Below are positions 53,101 to 58,937 of a stretch of 64,000 nucleotides of DNA, one piece after another. Origin of the DNA: Planococcus citri. Taxonomy: Eukaryota; Arthropoda; Insecta; Hemiptera; Pseudococcidae. The notes below the pieces were generated by a model, which did not search any database, was not told the DNA's origin, and saw only the letters and a list, made by a program, of their open reading frames with translations. How positions within the stretch are numbered: position 1 is the stretch's first letter; each line of letters begins with the position of its first letter. Made by a program: the position numbers and the translations under genes. The stretch is taken from positions 49,944,836 through 50,008,835 of the forward strand of contig NC_088681.1 of assembly GCF_950023065.1 (NCBI RefSeq), read 5' to 3'.

Positions 53101-54059
53101 CCTCCCTGAAGAAATGTAGTAGTGAAAAAAAAATCTGAAATGAGTGTTTATTGTGGTATAGTGACCTAGGTAACTTACAACGGCAATTGTACTTGGCGCT
53201 TCGGCATAGTTCGTCCAAAAACGGCATCATCTCGCGGAAGTAACCGAAGACGGTCACTTCATTTCAGTGTGCAACTAGATGTAGGCGAGGTAACATGTGC
53301 AAAGGTCGCGTTACGGTATTTTAATCGCGAATTGATTCCATTCGTATCACGGATCGATTAACGAATTTAATTCGGTAATATTTTATATTTAAATTTGAGC
53401 ACATTGCTGAGTTCTCAGTGGCACAATAATACTGTACATAGATACTCTTAATCGCGTTAAAGCAGCTCGATACGATCAACGAACACTGGGCCAGTGGCAA
53501 TTATAGCGTAACTTTAACGAGCTACCAAATTACTTATTCTTTAACGCGAGCATTACAGCAACAGTTAAGTTAACCAAAAAGATAAATAAACATTGCGACG
53601 ACGTGGTGGTAAAATGTACGAATAAGTATATGCGGGTACCTACATAATCTGTAGATAAGTACGTCTCGAAGAAAATTTTGCAATGTCAAAAACGAGCAAG
53701 ACCAGCAAAAATTCGCTGGCGTGGAAAATCGCGCCGGAATTTCGTTTAACGAGACAACGACGACGACGATGGTCAATAACAAACGTGTTAATATCTTATT
53801 CTCTTTCTGCCTCTGTACGCATACTTGCGATTTCAACAATGTCGTAATAATTTTGTAGTAAGTCAGGTTTTACCTATAGCTGTGTTGGAAAAGTACTAGG
53901 TAGTCGGTCTTGGTGCTCGTGGTAAACGTATCGAATCATGTATGACAAAGTGAGGTGTAGGTGTTGACATATAGGTATCTACAGGGCCAGGGTACGACCT
54001 GGGAAATCTAACGTATTGTACTTACACGCAGATGTAGCTAATTTGGCGGTTGTTTCCAT
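1903..54059 (-). CDS. ABCH-family ABC half-transporter, 17 coding exons (whole gene span)
   Basis: Seen: joining 17 GT/AG-bordered exons gives 2385 nt, that is 794 residues plus stop, with all phases compatible. The order is nucleotide-binding domain then membrane domain. Walker A GASGCGKT is at about 80-87, Q-loop glutamine 128, signature LSGGQ 179-183, Walker B LLILDE 199-204, D-loop VGVD 207-210 and H-loop His237. The first membrane helix is at about 395-415. A long, presumably extracellular loop (416-600) follows, with sequons at N436, N440, N454, N470, N513 and N595 and several cysteines. A cluster of C-terminal helices fills 602-790. Known: this layout and length fit insect ABCH proteins; Drosophila snu (CG9990), CG11147 and CG33970 form the family, and snu exports cuticular barrier lipids. 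Inferred: plasma-membrane export of a lipid, working as a dimer. From memory of the family it looks closer to the CG33970 type than to snu, which is tentative. Nothing suggests a pseudogene. Confidence 0.93.
2216..2302 (-). CDS. ABCH exon 16
   Basis: Encodes residues 695-724: FVVSCVTDSERNATYLALGS, then a short hydrophobic stretch. The acceptor is TTTTTTTCAG and the donor is GTG/GTAAGT. Confidence 0.95.
2416..2589 (-). CDS. ABCH exon 15 (two membrane helices)
   Basis: Encodes residues 637-695 with two hydrophobic stretches, FLIMIIQTIAVIGVTLAF and SLLTASILLGLTGLCGMCF. The acceptor is TTTTACAG and the donor is TCG/GTAAAT. Confidence 0.95.
2590..5847. other. ABCH intron 14, T-rich low-complexity DNA
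   Basis: 3.3 kb of T-rich, A-poor plus strand (an A-rich pre-mRNA) made of short degenerate repeats of the type ATTTTTNTNATTTT. Open frames on the plus strand here are hydrophobic Phe/Leu-rich artefacts of T-richness. It contains the tandem repeat listed separately. Confidence 0.8.
3540..4165. repeat. ~125-bp tandem repeat, three good copies plus a diverged one
   Basis: The landmark ATATTTTATC recurs near 3626, 3863, 3988 and 4113, followed each time by TCAATTTTCAACAATT and GAATTAAACTGA. The last two spacings are 125 bp and the first is about twice that. Copies share the order CAAACATTT, GCATTTTTAT, ATATTTTATC, CAACAATTTGTGTGAATTAA. Confidence 0.8.
5848..5936 (-). CDS. ABCH exon 14 (TM2)
   Basis: Encodes residues 607-637, the IIFFLAVALTSGAMLIERNE membrane helix and its cytoplasmic continuation, a hallmark of ABC2-type permease domains. 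The acceptor is TTTTTCCAG and the donor is CTG/GTACGA. Confidence 0.95.
6032..6102 (-). CDS. ABCH exon 13
   Basis: Encodes residues 584-607, FNRPIYGPVVPNFTDFAAPG, with sequon N595 at the end of the outer loop. It leads straight into the next membrane helix. The acceptor is TTCGCTAG and the donor is GAC/GTAAGG. Confidence 0.95.
6185..6297 (-). CDS. ABCH exon 12
   Basis: Encodes residues 546-583, an amphipathic loop segment (QQISLLLQRDLNDALNEFS) with one Cys. The acceptor is TTCCACAG and the donor is CAA/GTAAGC. Confidence 0.95.
6397..6574 (-). CDS. ABCH exon 11 (extracellular loop)
   Basis: Encodes residues 487-546, including the KAWVVLEFPRNFT stretch and sequon N513. The acceptor is TTTGATAG and the donor is CCA/GTAAGT. 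Confidence 0.95.
6658..6934 (-). CDS. ABCH exon 10 (TM1 and glycosylated loop)
   Basis: Encodes residues 394-486. A hydrophobic helix (MLFIMGLPVFQIILFCLSIG) is followed by a Cys- and Asn-rich loop with sequons N436, N440, N454 and N470, as expected for an extracellular domain. The acceptor is TATTTTCAG and the donor is CTG/GTATGT. Confidence 0.95.
6935..7276. other. ABCH intron 9
   Basis: Unique AT-rich sequence with GTAGGTA and TACG-type words. Nothing else was seen. Confidence 0.8.
7277..7410 (-). CDS. ABCH exon 9 (linker to first membrane helix)
   Basis: Encodes residues 350-394, ending in the ALIWKNFLWMWRNVA segment that leads into the first transmembrane helix and is typical of ABC2-type membrane domains. 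The acceptor is CTCACACAG and the donor is AGC/GTAAGT. Confidence 0.94.
7495..7623 (-). CDS. ABCH exon 8 (linker)
   Basis: Encodes residues 307-349, an Ala/Ser/Glu-rich and probably flexible cytoplasmic linker with a KRKS basic patch. The acceptor is CCGTGCAG and the donor is AGA/GTAAGA. It is phase 0 at both ends, so it could be skipped without a frameshift. Confidence 0.9.
7701..7877 (-). CDS. ABCH exon 7 (end of NBD)
   Basis: Encodes residues 248-306, IGLMRGGRLLAEESPNDLL onward, including the DSLEDVFLKLS helix and a basic RGKRRRSS patch that starts the linker to the membrane domain. The acceptor is CGTTTCAG and the donor is CCT/GTAAGT. Confidence 0.96.
8176..8390 (+). repeat. Degenerate short repeat (TTTGTTGG/TTTGG type)
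   Basis: About 215 bp of G/T-rich plus strand in which GATTTG, TTTGTTGG and GGGCTTGAG words alternate at 12-18 bp. The resulting 69-codon open frame (FVG, FDL and GL repeats) is a by-product of the repeat and not a gene. Confidence 0.55.
10330..11110. repeat. ~180-bp tandem array with CCCTCGCTTCGCTCGGG core
   Basis: Five units are anchored by GCTTTTGCCCTCGCTTCGCT and its variants near 10353, 10520, 10710, 10882 and 11066. Each is followed by TTAGCTTTTCTTTTTC and then an AT-rich stretch with AATTTTGAAGCAAAA. An isolated copy lies at 9138-9180, and reverse-complement copies lie at 31090-31400. Confidence 0.8.
11990..13440. other. Unique, compositionally complex block inside intron 6
   Basis: Non-repetitive DNA with balanced base use and TACGAG/GTACG words, unlike the simple T/A-rich filler on both sides. 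It contains overlapping GATA sites (AGATAAGATAA, 12322-12332) and the CRE-like palindrome at 12970-12990. It may be regulatory; no open frame of note was seen. Confidence 0.35.
12970..12990. promoter_or_regulatory. CRE/ATF-like double site
   Basis: TGACGTCA at 12970-12977 faces TGACGTA at 12984-12990. The core ACGTCATCGCGATGACGT (12972-12989) is a perfect 18-bp palindrome. TGACGTCA is the known CREB/ATF consensus. Function in this intron is inference. Confidence 0.35.
14430..16390. repeat. ~365-bp palindrome-rich satellite, about four units
   Basis: The landmark AATTCGTTC recurs at 14748, 15115, 15481 and 15842, giving spacings of 367, 366 and 361. Each unit carries, in order, GATAGTAGTAGG, GATTCGTTCTCGAACGAGTC, GATAAAAGAAAAGATT, CCCGTTGAACTATT, GATTCGTTCGTGAACGAC, ATTCATATGCTTTT, GTTAATGAACGATTCAGCC and an inverted-repeat core of the CGTTCGCGAACG type. 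The flanks (14430-14740 and 16120-16390) are more degenerate. Confidence 0.85.
18480..18573 (-). CDS. ABCH exon 6 (H-loop)
   Basis: Encodes residues 216-247, ending with VIITTHYIDETRQAHM. His237 is the H-loop switch residue. The acceptor is TTTACACAG and the donor is ATG/GTAAGT. It ends on a complete codon. Confidence 0.96.
18817..19077. mobile_element. Short MITE-like inverted-repeat element
   Basis: The left end is TAGAATTGAAGAGCTCTATT (18817 on), continuing CCAAAGTGGGTCAAGTCATTTT. The right end is its reverse complement, ending CAATTCTA at 19077. The terminal inverted repeats are about 42 bp with one or two differences. The terminal TA on both sides fits a TA target duplication (mariner-like). 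An internal third copy of AAAGTGGGTTAAGTCAT lies near 18893. There is no transposase. Confidence 0.75.
19737..20453. mobile_element. Foldback element with ~310-bp arms and TAA target duplication
   Basis: Ends are CACTAGGCAAC (19737-19747) and GTTGCCTAGTG (20443-20453), flanked by TAA on both sides (19734-19736 and 20454-20456). The arms extend to about 20046 and 20145 with a GC-rich loop between. Conceptual translations of the two arms in mirror position differ at only three of about 66 residues, so the arms are closely similar. No transposase is encoded. A 3-bp TAA duplication fits PIF/Harbinger-type mobilisation, which is inference. Confidence 0.85.
22726..22833 (-). CDS. ABCH exon 5 (signature, Walker B, D-loop)
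   Basis: Encodes residues 180-216: GGQQRRVSLACALLHEPEL, then LILDEPTVGVDP. The acceptor is TTTCCAG and the donor is AG/GTAGGT. The catalytic Asp203 and Glu204 are present, so the ATPase site looks active. Confidence 0.97.
22834..23597. other. ABCH intron 4
   Basis: Unique sequence with GTAGGTA/TACCTAC words. No repeat element or exon was seen. Confidence 0.75.
23598..23752 (-). CDS. ABCH exon 4 (helical subdomain)
   Basis: Encodes residues 129-180, from EVALNKEFTIRESLYYFGW up to the first half of the LSGGQ signature (KVLS). The acceptor is CTCTCGTAG and the donor is AG/GTGAGT. Confidence 0.96.
23887..24046 (-). CDS. ABCH exon 3 (Walker A and Q-loop)
   Basis: Encodes residues 75-128: GASGCGKTTLLSCIVGRR (Walker A) through GYMPQ (Q-loop). 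The acceptor is TTTTTTACAG and the donor is CAA/GTACGT. It ends on a complete codon. Confidence 0.97.
26276..26979. mobile_element. Candidate non-autonomous TIR element
   Basis: The left end AATTGGAAGACGTCATAGCA is mirrored at the right by TGTTATGACGTCTCCAATT, and both continue into AAAAAGG. The terminal repeats are about 24 bp with a 1-bp indel and one substitution. Inside are two direct copies (about 26518-26642 and 26693-26803) sharing GATTTAAAAATGTTTTTGAG and AATAATGGTTGA. No target duplication is evident and there is no transposase. Confidence 0.5.
27880..28600 (+). repeat. T-rich degenerate minisatellite
   Basis: About 700 bp of repeated words close to ATTTTCAGTTTTTGATTTC, spaced at roughly 20-30 bp and strongly strand-asymmetric (T over A on plus). 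Open frames here are Phe/Ile-rich artefacts. Confidence 0.7.
29648..29837 (-). CDS. ABCH exon 2
   Basis: Encodes residues 12-75, including the conserved QQAVCVRRAYKKYG strand and the NVILDGLNMTV segment just before Walker A. The acceptor is AACGTAG and the donor is CAT/GTAAGT. The frame contains possible alternative starts at Met13 (29835) and at an upstream in-frame ATG that would be used only if intron 1 did not exist. Confidence 0.9.
31080..31400 (-). repeat. Inverted copies of the CTCGCTTCGCTCGGG repeat
   Basis: Three units, GTCCGAACGAAGCAAGAGCG, GCCTGAGCGAAGTAAGAACG and GGCTCAAGTGAGGGCGAAAA, each followed by ACTTTT or GCTTTT and AAATTTG. These are the reverse complement of the array at 10330-11110, with a unit length of roughly 120-150 bp. 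Confidence 0.65.
31515..33041. mobile_element. 1.5-kb foldback element with internal tandem repeats
   Basis: Ends are TAGTCGGAGAGCCCGCGTAA (31515 on) and ...CGGGCTCCCCGACTA (ending 33041). The arms match in mirror order over several blocks (ATCTATTGCACCCC, TTCTTGAAGGAG, CATTTCTAGCCC, ATTTGGGATATACCC). The inner part of each arm carries degenerate tandem units with a GGAGCCTCCAG box: four on the left (31943-32200) and their complements on the right (32428-32700). The arms differ in length by indels, so it is older than the element at 58938. Terminal TA suggests a TA duplication. There is no transposase. Confidence 0.8.
36638..37165. mobile_element. pogo/Tigger-like MITE
   Basis: The ends CAGTGGAGTCTCAATAACTC and, inverted, GAGTTATCGAGACTCCACTG differ at one base and are flanked by TA on both sides (36636-36637 and 37166-37167). 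This TIR sequence is typical of the pogo/Tigger branch of Tc1/mariner. Many internal AACTCGAA and AACTCAAA boxes repeat the TIR core, and there is no transposase. It sits inside the hAT-like element. Confidence 0.9.
37300..37345 (+). repeat. Solo copy of the CTCGCTTTGCTCG repeat core
   Basis: TCTCGCTTTGCTCGAGC lies within the hAT-like element's right half and matches the core of the 10330-11110 array. This shows the core travels with mobile DNA. Confidence 0.45.
37925..38590. mobile_element. TIR element inserted in the LINE endonuclease (GTA duplication)
   Basis: CAGTTGGGTGAAAATCTGC (37927-37945) is mirrored by GCAGATTTTCACCCAACTG (38571-38589). The GTA valine codon of the LINE is present on both sides (37922-37924 and 38591-38593), which makes a 3-bp target duplication. 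The interior has a palindrome around ATACGCTACGCAAATATTTC (38243 on) and a tRNA-like block. There is no transposase. The 3-bp duplication fits PIF/Harbinger-type mobilisation. Confidence 0.85.
38361..38443 (+). repeat. tRNA-like block (SINE head?) within the TIR element
   Basis: TGGTGGCGTAGGTAGCAAGG resembles an A box region. GGGGACTCGAGTTCAATCCC followed by CGCTGGTGCCA resembles a T-arm/B box and acceptor end. The cloverleaf is not convincing as a functional tRNA gene, so I call it tRNA-derived. Confidence 0.4.
39801..39871. other. GC-rich hairpin in AT-rich DNA
   Basis: GCGA..GCCTGTGG..GCGA..GGCGGCGG (39801-39829) pairs with CCGCCGCC..TCGC..CCACAGGC..TCGC (39848-39871) around an 18-nt AT-rich loop. 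The stem is about 26 bp with a few bulges. The size is compatible with a miRNA precursor or a structured regulatory element; expression is unknown. Confidence 0.45.
41619..41796 (+). other. Exon-like block on the plus strand
   Basis: A polypyrimidine tract and acceptor (TTTAATTTTTTTCAG) ends at 41618 and a strong donor AAG/GTGAGT is at 41797. The block between is GC-richer than its surroundings. One frame is open for 47 codons (RPGWCVEDGAVLTELEIEKL onward, with a charged RRRLGEDRDD segment) and then stops inside the block. It could be a terminal coding exon, a non-coding RNA exon, or chance. No homology was recognised. Confidence 0.25.
42200..45450. repeat. CGTTCGCGAACG palindrome satellite field
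   Basis: From about 42700 to 44600, variants of GACGTTCGCGAACGATTCGT recur at intervals of about 140-190 bp (for example near 42840, 42985, 43140, 43315, 43485, 43640, 43830, 43975, 44118, 44268, 44410). The exact 12-mer CGTTCGCGAACG is at 42437, 42554, 43647, 44269, 44732, 44873, 45012 and 45178. Confidence 0.85.
44590..45060. repeat. ~140-bp tandem array with palindrome and GCGCTC box
   Basis: Three clear units plus a partial share GAACGACTGAATCAATTTCA, GAATCATGGAAA, AAAAATGCGCTCAAAAATTT, GTCAACAACAATTTCTTAG and GGTGATTCGTTCGCGAACGA. The palindrome centres at 44732, 44873 and 45012 give spacings of 141 and 139 bp. These are the best-conserved units of the larger field. Confidence 0.9.
47681..47798 (+). 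promoter_or_regulatory. TATA-Inr core promoter and short first exon, plus strand (candidate)
   Basis: TATAAATAG at 47681-47689 is followed 32 bp later by TCATTC (A at 47713), which is the right spacing for an arthropod TATA/initiator pair. A GTGAGT donor at 47799 would close an 86-nt exon. The only ATG in it is followed by GTC AAG TAG, so the exon would be non-coding. Short motifs; could be chance. Confidence 0.25.
48180..49230. repeat. Diverged GAATCAATTCTTGGATGATT repeat family
   Basis: Variants of GATTCTGAATCAATTCTTGG plus ATGATTTTGG recur at irregular 80-200 bp steps (near 48260, 48310, 48425, 48630, 48650, 48745, 48930, 48985). The sequence is too diverged to fix a unit length by eye. 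Confidence 0.6.
50400..51000. repeat. ~242-bp direct repeat, about 2.3 copies
   Basis: The landmark CATGAAAA at 50474, 50715 and 50957 is followed by TTGAGCTT (or its variant), GAAGTCGATAGAAA, GAACTTTCA, GCAAAAGCTCAAC and TTTTTTTTCGTA. The spacings are 241 and 242 bp. Confidence 0.8.
54026..54059 (-). CDS. ABCH exon 1 (first coding exon, predicted)
   Basis: A 34-nt coding segment (METTAKLATSA plus one base) runs from an ATG at 54057-54059 to a perfect GTAAGT donor. The single leftover base T joins GT at 29837-29836 to give Cys12, exactly in frame with exon 2, which is why I chose it. The frame stays open upstream to ATGs at 54197 and 54176. There is also a possible 5' intron (donor CTCAG/GTAGAC near 54150, acceptor CTCAACAG just before this ATG), so the true start is uncertain. 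The alternative is initiation in exon 2. Confidence 0.5.
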
Positions 54060-57000
54060 CGTATTAAAATAACTGTTGAGTGAAATCAAGTTCAAGGTGA
54101 TTGACCCAGCTGCACTGATAGTGAGACGAAAATAAAGTCTACCTGAGATCGGGTGTAGTCTAATCCAGTTTTGCATCGTCGCCGATGCCAAAGACATCTC
54201 TGGTTTGGTTCGATTGGAAAAATTTGACTAGAATAACAATCTATAATCTTTATCTGTAGATTTTTCCTCGAGGATGTGAATGTGTGATATTGGGAACCCT
54301 TTACGAAGACCAGTATTTTGTTAGGTACTATTTGGTTTCTTTGGCTAGTTCCCGCAAGGTGGCTTCATTCTTCGAAGAAAAAAATGTGAGTGTAAAAAAT
54401 TAGCCACGATGATCGCGTGGACAAAGCAACACAATTGTTCGGGAACTTCAATACACGAGACACCAAATTTTAAATATTATCTTGCTAGGTTCAAAAAGGA
54501 CACCTTCAAAGGACCCATATGAACCACTCAAATCAATAATTTTACCCTTGGAGATGATTAAAAGCTGAGTTGAGTTGTGAAATTTTAAATTTTGGTAGGT
54601 TTTGATTTTCGTAATGATGGCAACAATGGGATCGTTAAGAATCTTGAAATTTCTTGATTCAATTTTTCTGGGTTTATTGCGAAACTGCTCAAATTTTAAG
54701 ATTTTAAGCCATGGTCCCAGATCCTCAAAAATTTGAAAATGTGCACTAAGCACTAATTGCATGATTGCGATGCATTTTGGGGCCAGAGAGTTTGTCAGGA
54801 GTGGAGAGCTGAAGCCTACAAAATTGAGGGTAGAGTGAAAAAAATAATCCTTCATACTTTCTGGTCTCGTTCAATTTTTTGATGGTGAAATTTCAACTTT
54901 TGTATGAGGTGAACATTGGAGAATAATTTTGACCTCGTGAAAGAGAGATTGAGAGGAGTTAAATGTCTTCAGAAAATTAATACTTTTAGCTATTTTTGCA
55001 CTTTTGTTATCGGATTGGCTTCTTTGATCCCAATACTGCAAAATGTGTACCTATGAACATGAAAAATAAAGTCAAAGAAGGGAGGAGGGGATAAATGCTT
55101 TAAATTTGTTGAAAACGTTTTCAAGTAATTTTTACAACCTTTTTCTCAATATTGTTGAAAACGAAAAGAGTGAAAATTCGTCTGAATGAAGAATTTTTCC
55201 CAGTGTTGCATACAGATTCCTATTTTCTTTCTGATGTGCTCAAATAATGTCCCTTGAGGAGAAAAAATTCCCCTAAAATTTTTGACCCTCTACCCTCGCC
55301 CCTTATCTGTATTTTTAGCGGTTTTATTCCGTGATTTTTGAATTAAAATTTTCTTATTCTGGTAAAAATGAAGGGGGAGATTTTAAATCACTCGCTCAAC
55401 CGGCTTCAAGAAAAATGTTGTCAAGTTTTAAGAGGATTTTAACTTTTTAGTTCCAACATTTCAGGTTCTTACTCCGGTAAAAGCATCTCTTATACCAATT
55501 TTAGGACCCTATCACCCCCCCCTCCCCTCCGGTAAAAGTTCTCTAACTATGCATTTAGAAAAAAAAAACAGAAAAATGATTTTTTAAACTTTTTTATATT
55601 TTTATTTCCTGGATTATTTTGCTCTATTTCCTTCAAAGAAGCACTTTTCAATAGATTTACCTTCTCACATGTAAAAAAGTAAAATGTTTACCTTTTTCTA
55701 TTCTAATCATTGGATTTGACATACTTTCATTGGAAAAACATTATAAATTAATGTTTTCGACTCACCTTCCTCCTCCCAGTTGATGAAAAAGTGAAACTTG
55801 GTTCCCTCTAAATTTTTGGGAAAATATAATTGAATAAGCTTAAAAATGAATACCTTGATTTTCCAACTTTTACTACAATTTTTTCAAAACAGAGCCACGT
55901 AGAAAGATTCTGCTCAGAAATGAAAAATTATCAGAAAATTTATACAGGGAGCAATTTTTCATCTTTTTTGATTCCTTTTTTTCGACTTAGAAAAGCTCTA
56001 CACAAGAAGATCAACAGAATTTGGTGATCAGACGAAGGGTTTTTCTTGAAAAAATAGATTATGGAGAAGAACTCCGAAGTGGAAATGAGAATTTTAAAAA
56101 AAATCAAAGAATTACTCAAAAATTTTGAAATTGGGGACTTTGAATTTTAAAAATACTAACAGATACTTACTCCAGTACCCATAACAAAACACTATTCGAC
56201 AAAAATGAGAGAAAAAAACAACAAAATTCCAACTTCTGTAAATTTTTTATCCTGAAAGGGTAATCTGGGAAGAGGAAAATCAAAAATGTTTGGTCTAATT
56301 GTAAATTAGTCTTCAACATTTACTATTATTAGTTTGTGGGAAGGGGGGAGGGTTCAAAACAGATCATTGGAGTAACCAGGATTATTCTCAAAGGAGGATC
56401 GAATGATATTTTTGAATATGAATAAGTTAAAATTCGAAATGATTCTGAAAAATAATCCTTCGTGTTTGACTGTTTTAAAAAATCAAGATGAAAAATGGGA
56501 TCAATTTTTTTTTTTTGCTAAATGTTTCCAAAATCAAAAACGCTAATTTTTGTACTTTTTATATTGAACTTTCATCTGTAAGAGAGCAATAATTGCCCTC
56601 TTCATCCCTTCCCTTCGCCCTAGCCTCGTCACTAAAACAGATCAATGGAGTGGAAAATCTTCTTTTTTGAAGAATTTTAACAGCATTTGAAGATGAGTCT
56701 TGCAATAGTTCCCCGAATTTCAGAAAAATTGAAAAAAACCGTATCGTCTGTGGTTTTGTGTTTTCCTGAGGTACTGATAGGCTATTAGAATTTTGATACA
56801 AGTCAAGCCTCCTGTACTGCCCCACAAACCTCTTGAGTTTTTGAAAAAAATTGAGACTTTTTTATTTATTTTTTTTGCCAAATAGCAGAGTTTTAAGCAA
56901 AACACGAAATGTTTTGGAAATTTGGACAAAATGTGAAAATTTTTGTCAATTTTTGAAAAATCACGATCCCTTTGGTTTCTGTGTTTTCCTTCTCTGGTGA

Positions 57001-58937
57001 ATTTTTAAAAGCCTGCTGGAGGCTCGAGAATATAGCTGGAAACCATCGTCAATCAGTTAGGGAGGGGGGAGGGTCAAAATTGAGCTGAAATCTGATATTT
57101 AGCTCTGTAATTCATTTCTGAATGGTTTCATTTAAAGTACCTAGGTATGTATCAAAAGTTTTTCGGAATTCAAAAAAGTGACATTTTTTAAGTTGAAGTA
57201 TTTTTGGATCATGTAATATTTTTTTTTCTTTCTGACAATAAGGCCCAAAATTGTCACCAATTGAAATATTCCTCTTGTTCGTATTCAGAGTTGAACTTTT
57301 TCAAAAATTTATAATTATTCATCAGTTCTATATTTTGAAACCTGAATTTGAAAGATTTCTTCATGGAGGAGGAGGGAGGAGGGGATTTGCAACAGTATTT
57401 TTTGAATGTGTTTTAAGTATTTTTGCTTGGTTTCGTGGTTCGAATTAGGTAGGTATATAATTTTGAATCAAAATTTTCCAAACATTTTAAAGCTTGAAAT
57501 TTTTTAGCTGATGATTCGATTTTGATAAATATGGTAATATAAATTTCCTGTTACTTTTCACGATTTTCGTGCCCCCTTTCTGTAGAAAATTGAGCATCAA
57601 CTTCACAGAGATGGAGTATTGAGTGTCCAATGTCCCTTTAAAGAGCAATTTTTCGGCATTAAAAGTGATCAAAGCCTTTCTTACTCGTATAAGTAAGCAG
57701 ATTTACCAGCCTAATGTACTATACCTATAGGTATAATATACATACATTATATGTGAACAAGACACCATGGCAAGCTGCAGGTCTTTCTACTCTCTACAGG
57801 ATTTTGTAACCCTGAGGGGATGTTACTAGTAAGTACATCGAGTTCAAAGGAAATACCTTATAGCTTTATGCACTGTCGCTGTTGTTACAACATAGGAAAT
57901 GAAGAATAACAAACCAGGGTGACTAAATTACCAGCTGCATGTGTGTAGGTCTCTATGGTATCTAATCTTCGTATTTATTCGCATGTATTTACGCGTGCGT
58001 AGGTATCAATTATTTTATTGCAGTAATTGTGAGAATGGCCTTTATATAAACGTATACAAAATAGATTAAGTTGGTATTTTTTTTTCGACCCAAAGATAGG
58101 TTTTTACTCGTATTTTCTTCGTTGTATGTACCTCGAGTATACTCTACTCGTACCTACCTATGGCTGTCAAGTGTCGATGCCGACAGAGGACAGACTAGTG
58201 TGGTTTTCAATTTCACTCTGTAGTAGGAAGACAAGGACGGTGTGTTTTCAATTTTGGATCCGGTTCAAGGCTCGTATTGTTTGGAGTGGACATAAATTAT
58301 ATTATCTAATAATGTGATTCCTCATTGGACATGATTTAGTCTAAATTTTAATTTTGATAGATTTTTACGCAGTTGTAGGTATTCATTTTTGATGGTCGTG
58401 GATTTGATTTAGTTTGTTGTGAGAAATGTTCCTACGAATGATGGATACTTAGACCTATACCTGGACTGACAATACACGAGTTATGCATAAATTCGTGTTC
58501 GGATTAATTAACTTGCCTACTGTTAATGAAGCTTTAATCGTAGACTTGATATTTTTTGCGTCGTGTCGTGGTTAACGTAATTAGAGACTAACTTTGAGGT
58601 ATTTTTAACATTCCTTCGTCTAAATATCATGGTAGGTATACCCAGCTTCGATGTGTTTGTTGTTGTCTCGTATTTTTTTTTCGAATTTAGACATCTTGTT
58701 GTCTAATTTTAATTCGAATCGTTCATTTTTTTTTCAAGCTGAATTTTAATCAAACGTAACCTTGTATTGATCATTTAAAACATAATTTCGTCTTTTCAAT
58801 CGACATAGAATCAATTCTCAAATATTTTGATCATTTTTTTAAATTTCTTAATTTCTTTGTATTTTTTTATTTTTAGGTTTTTCCCATTTTGAAACCGTTT
58901 TTTTTTTTCATTTTTTTCTTCAGTAAGTAGGTACTTT
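54060..58937. other. ABCH 5' flank and upstream DNA
   Basis: Immediately upstream of exon 1 the minus-strand frame remains open to 54197 (two further ATGs), so the 5'UTR or an N-terminal extension lies here. No convincing TATA/Inr pair was found on the minus strand. From 54450 to 57700 the DNA is A/T-rich filler with short G- or C-rich runs, and 57700-58900 is unique with TACGAG words. Confidence 0.5.

Larger units (their letters stand above)
29838..54025. other. ABCH intron 1 (24.2 kb)
   Basis: Largest intron, joining the 34-nt exon 1 to exon 2. Contents: unique DNA to about 31000; inverted copies of the CTCGCTTCG repeat (31080-31400); a foldback element (31515-33041); unique DNA to 36300; a nested LINE/hAT/pogo cluster (36460-38767); a GC-rich hairpin (39801-39871); an exon-like block (41619-41796); a palindromic satellite (42200-45450); unique DNA with a TATA/Inr pair (47681); degenerate repeats (48180-49230); a ~242-bp repeat (50400-51000); and unique DNA to 54025. 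Confidence 0.6.

Noticed and set aside
54448..54855. 135-codon minus-strand open frame upstream of ABCH
   Set aside because: No recognisable domain, no signal peptide, no splice signals tying it to a gene, and it lies in A/T-rich filler. A frame of this length can arise by chance in 64 kb.
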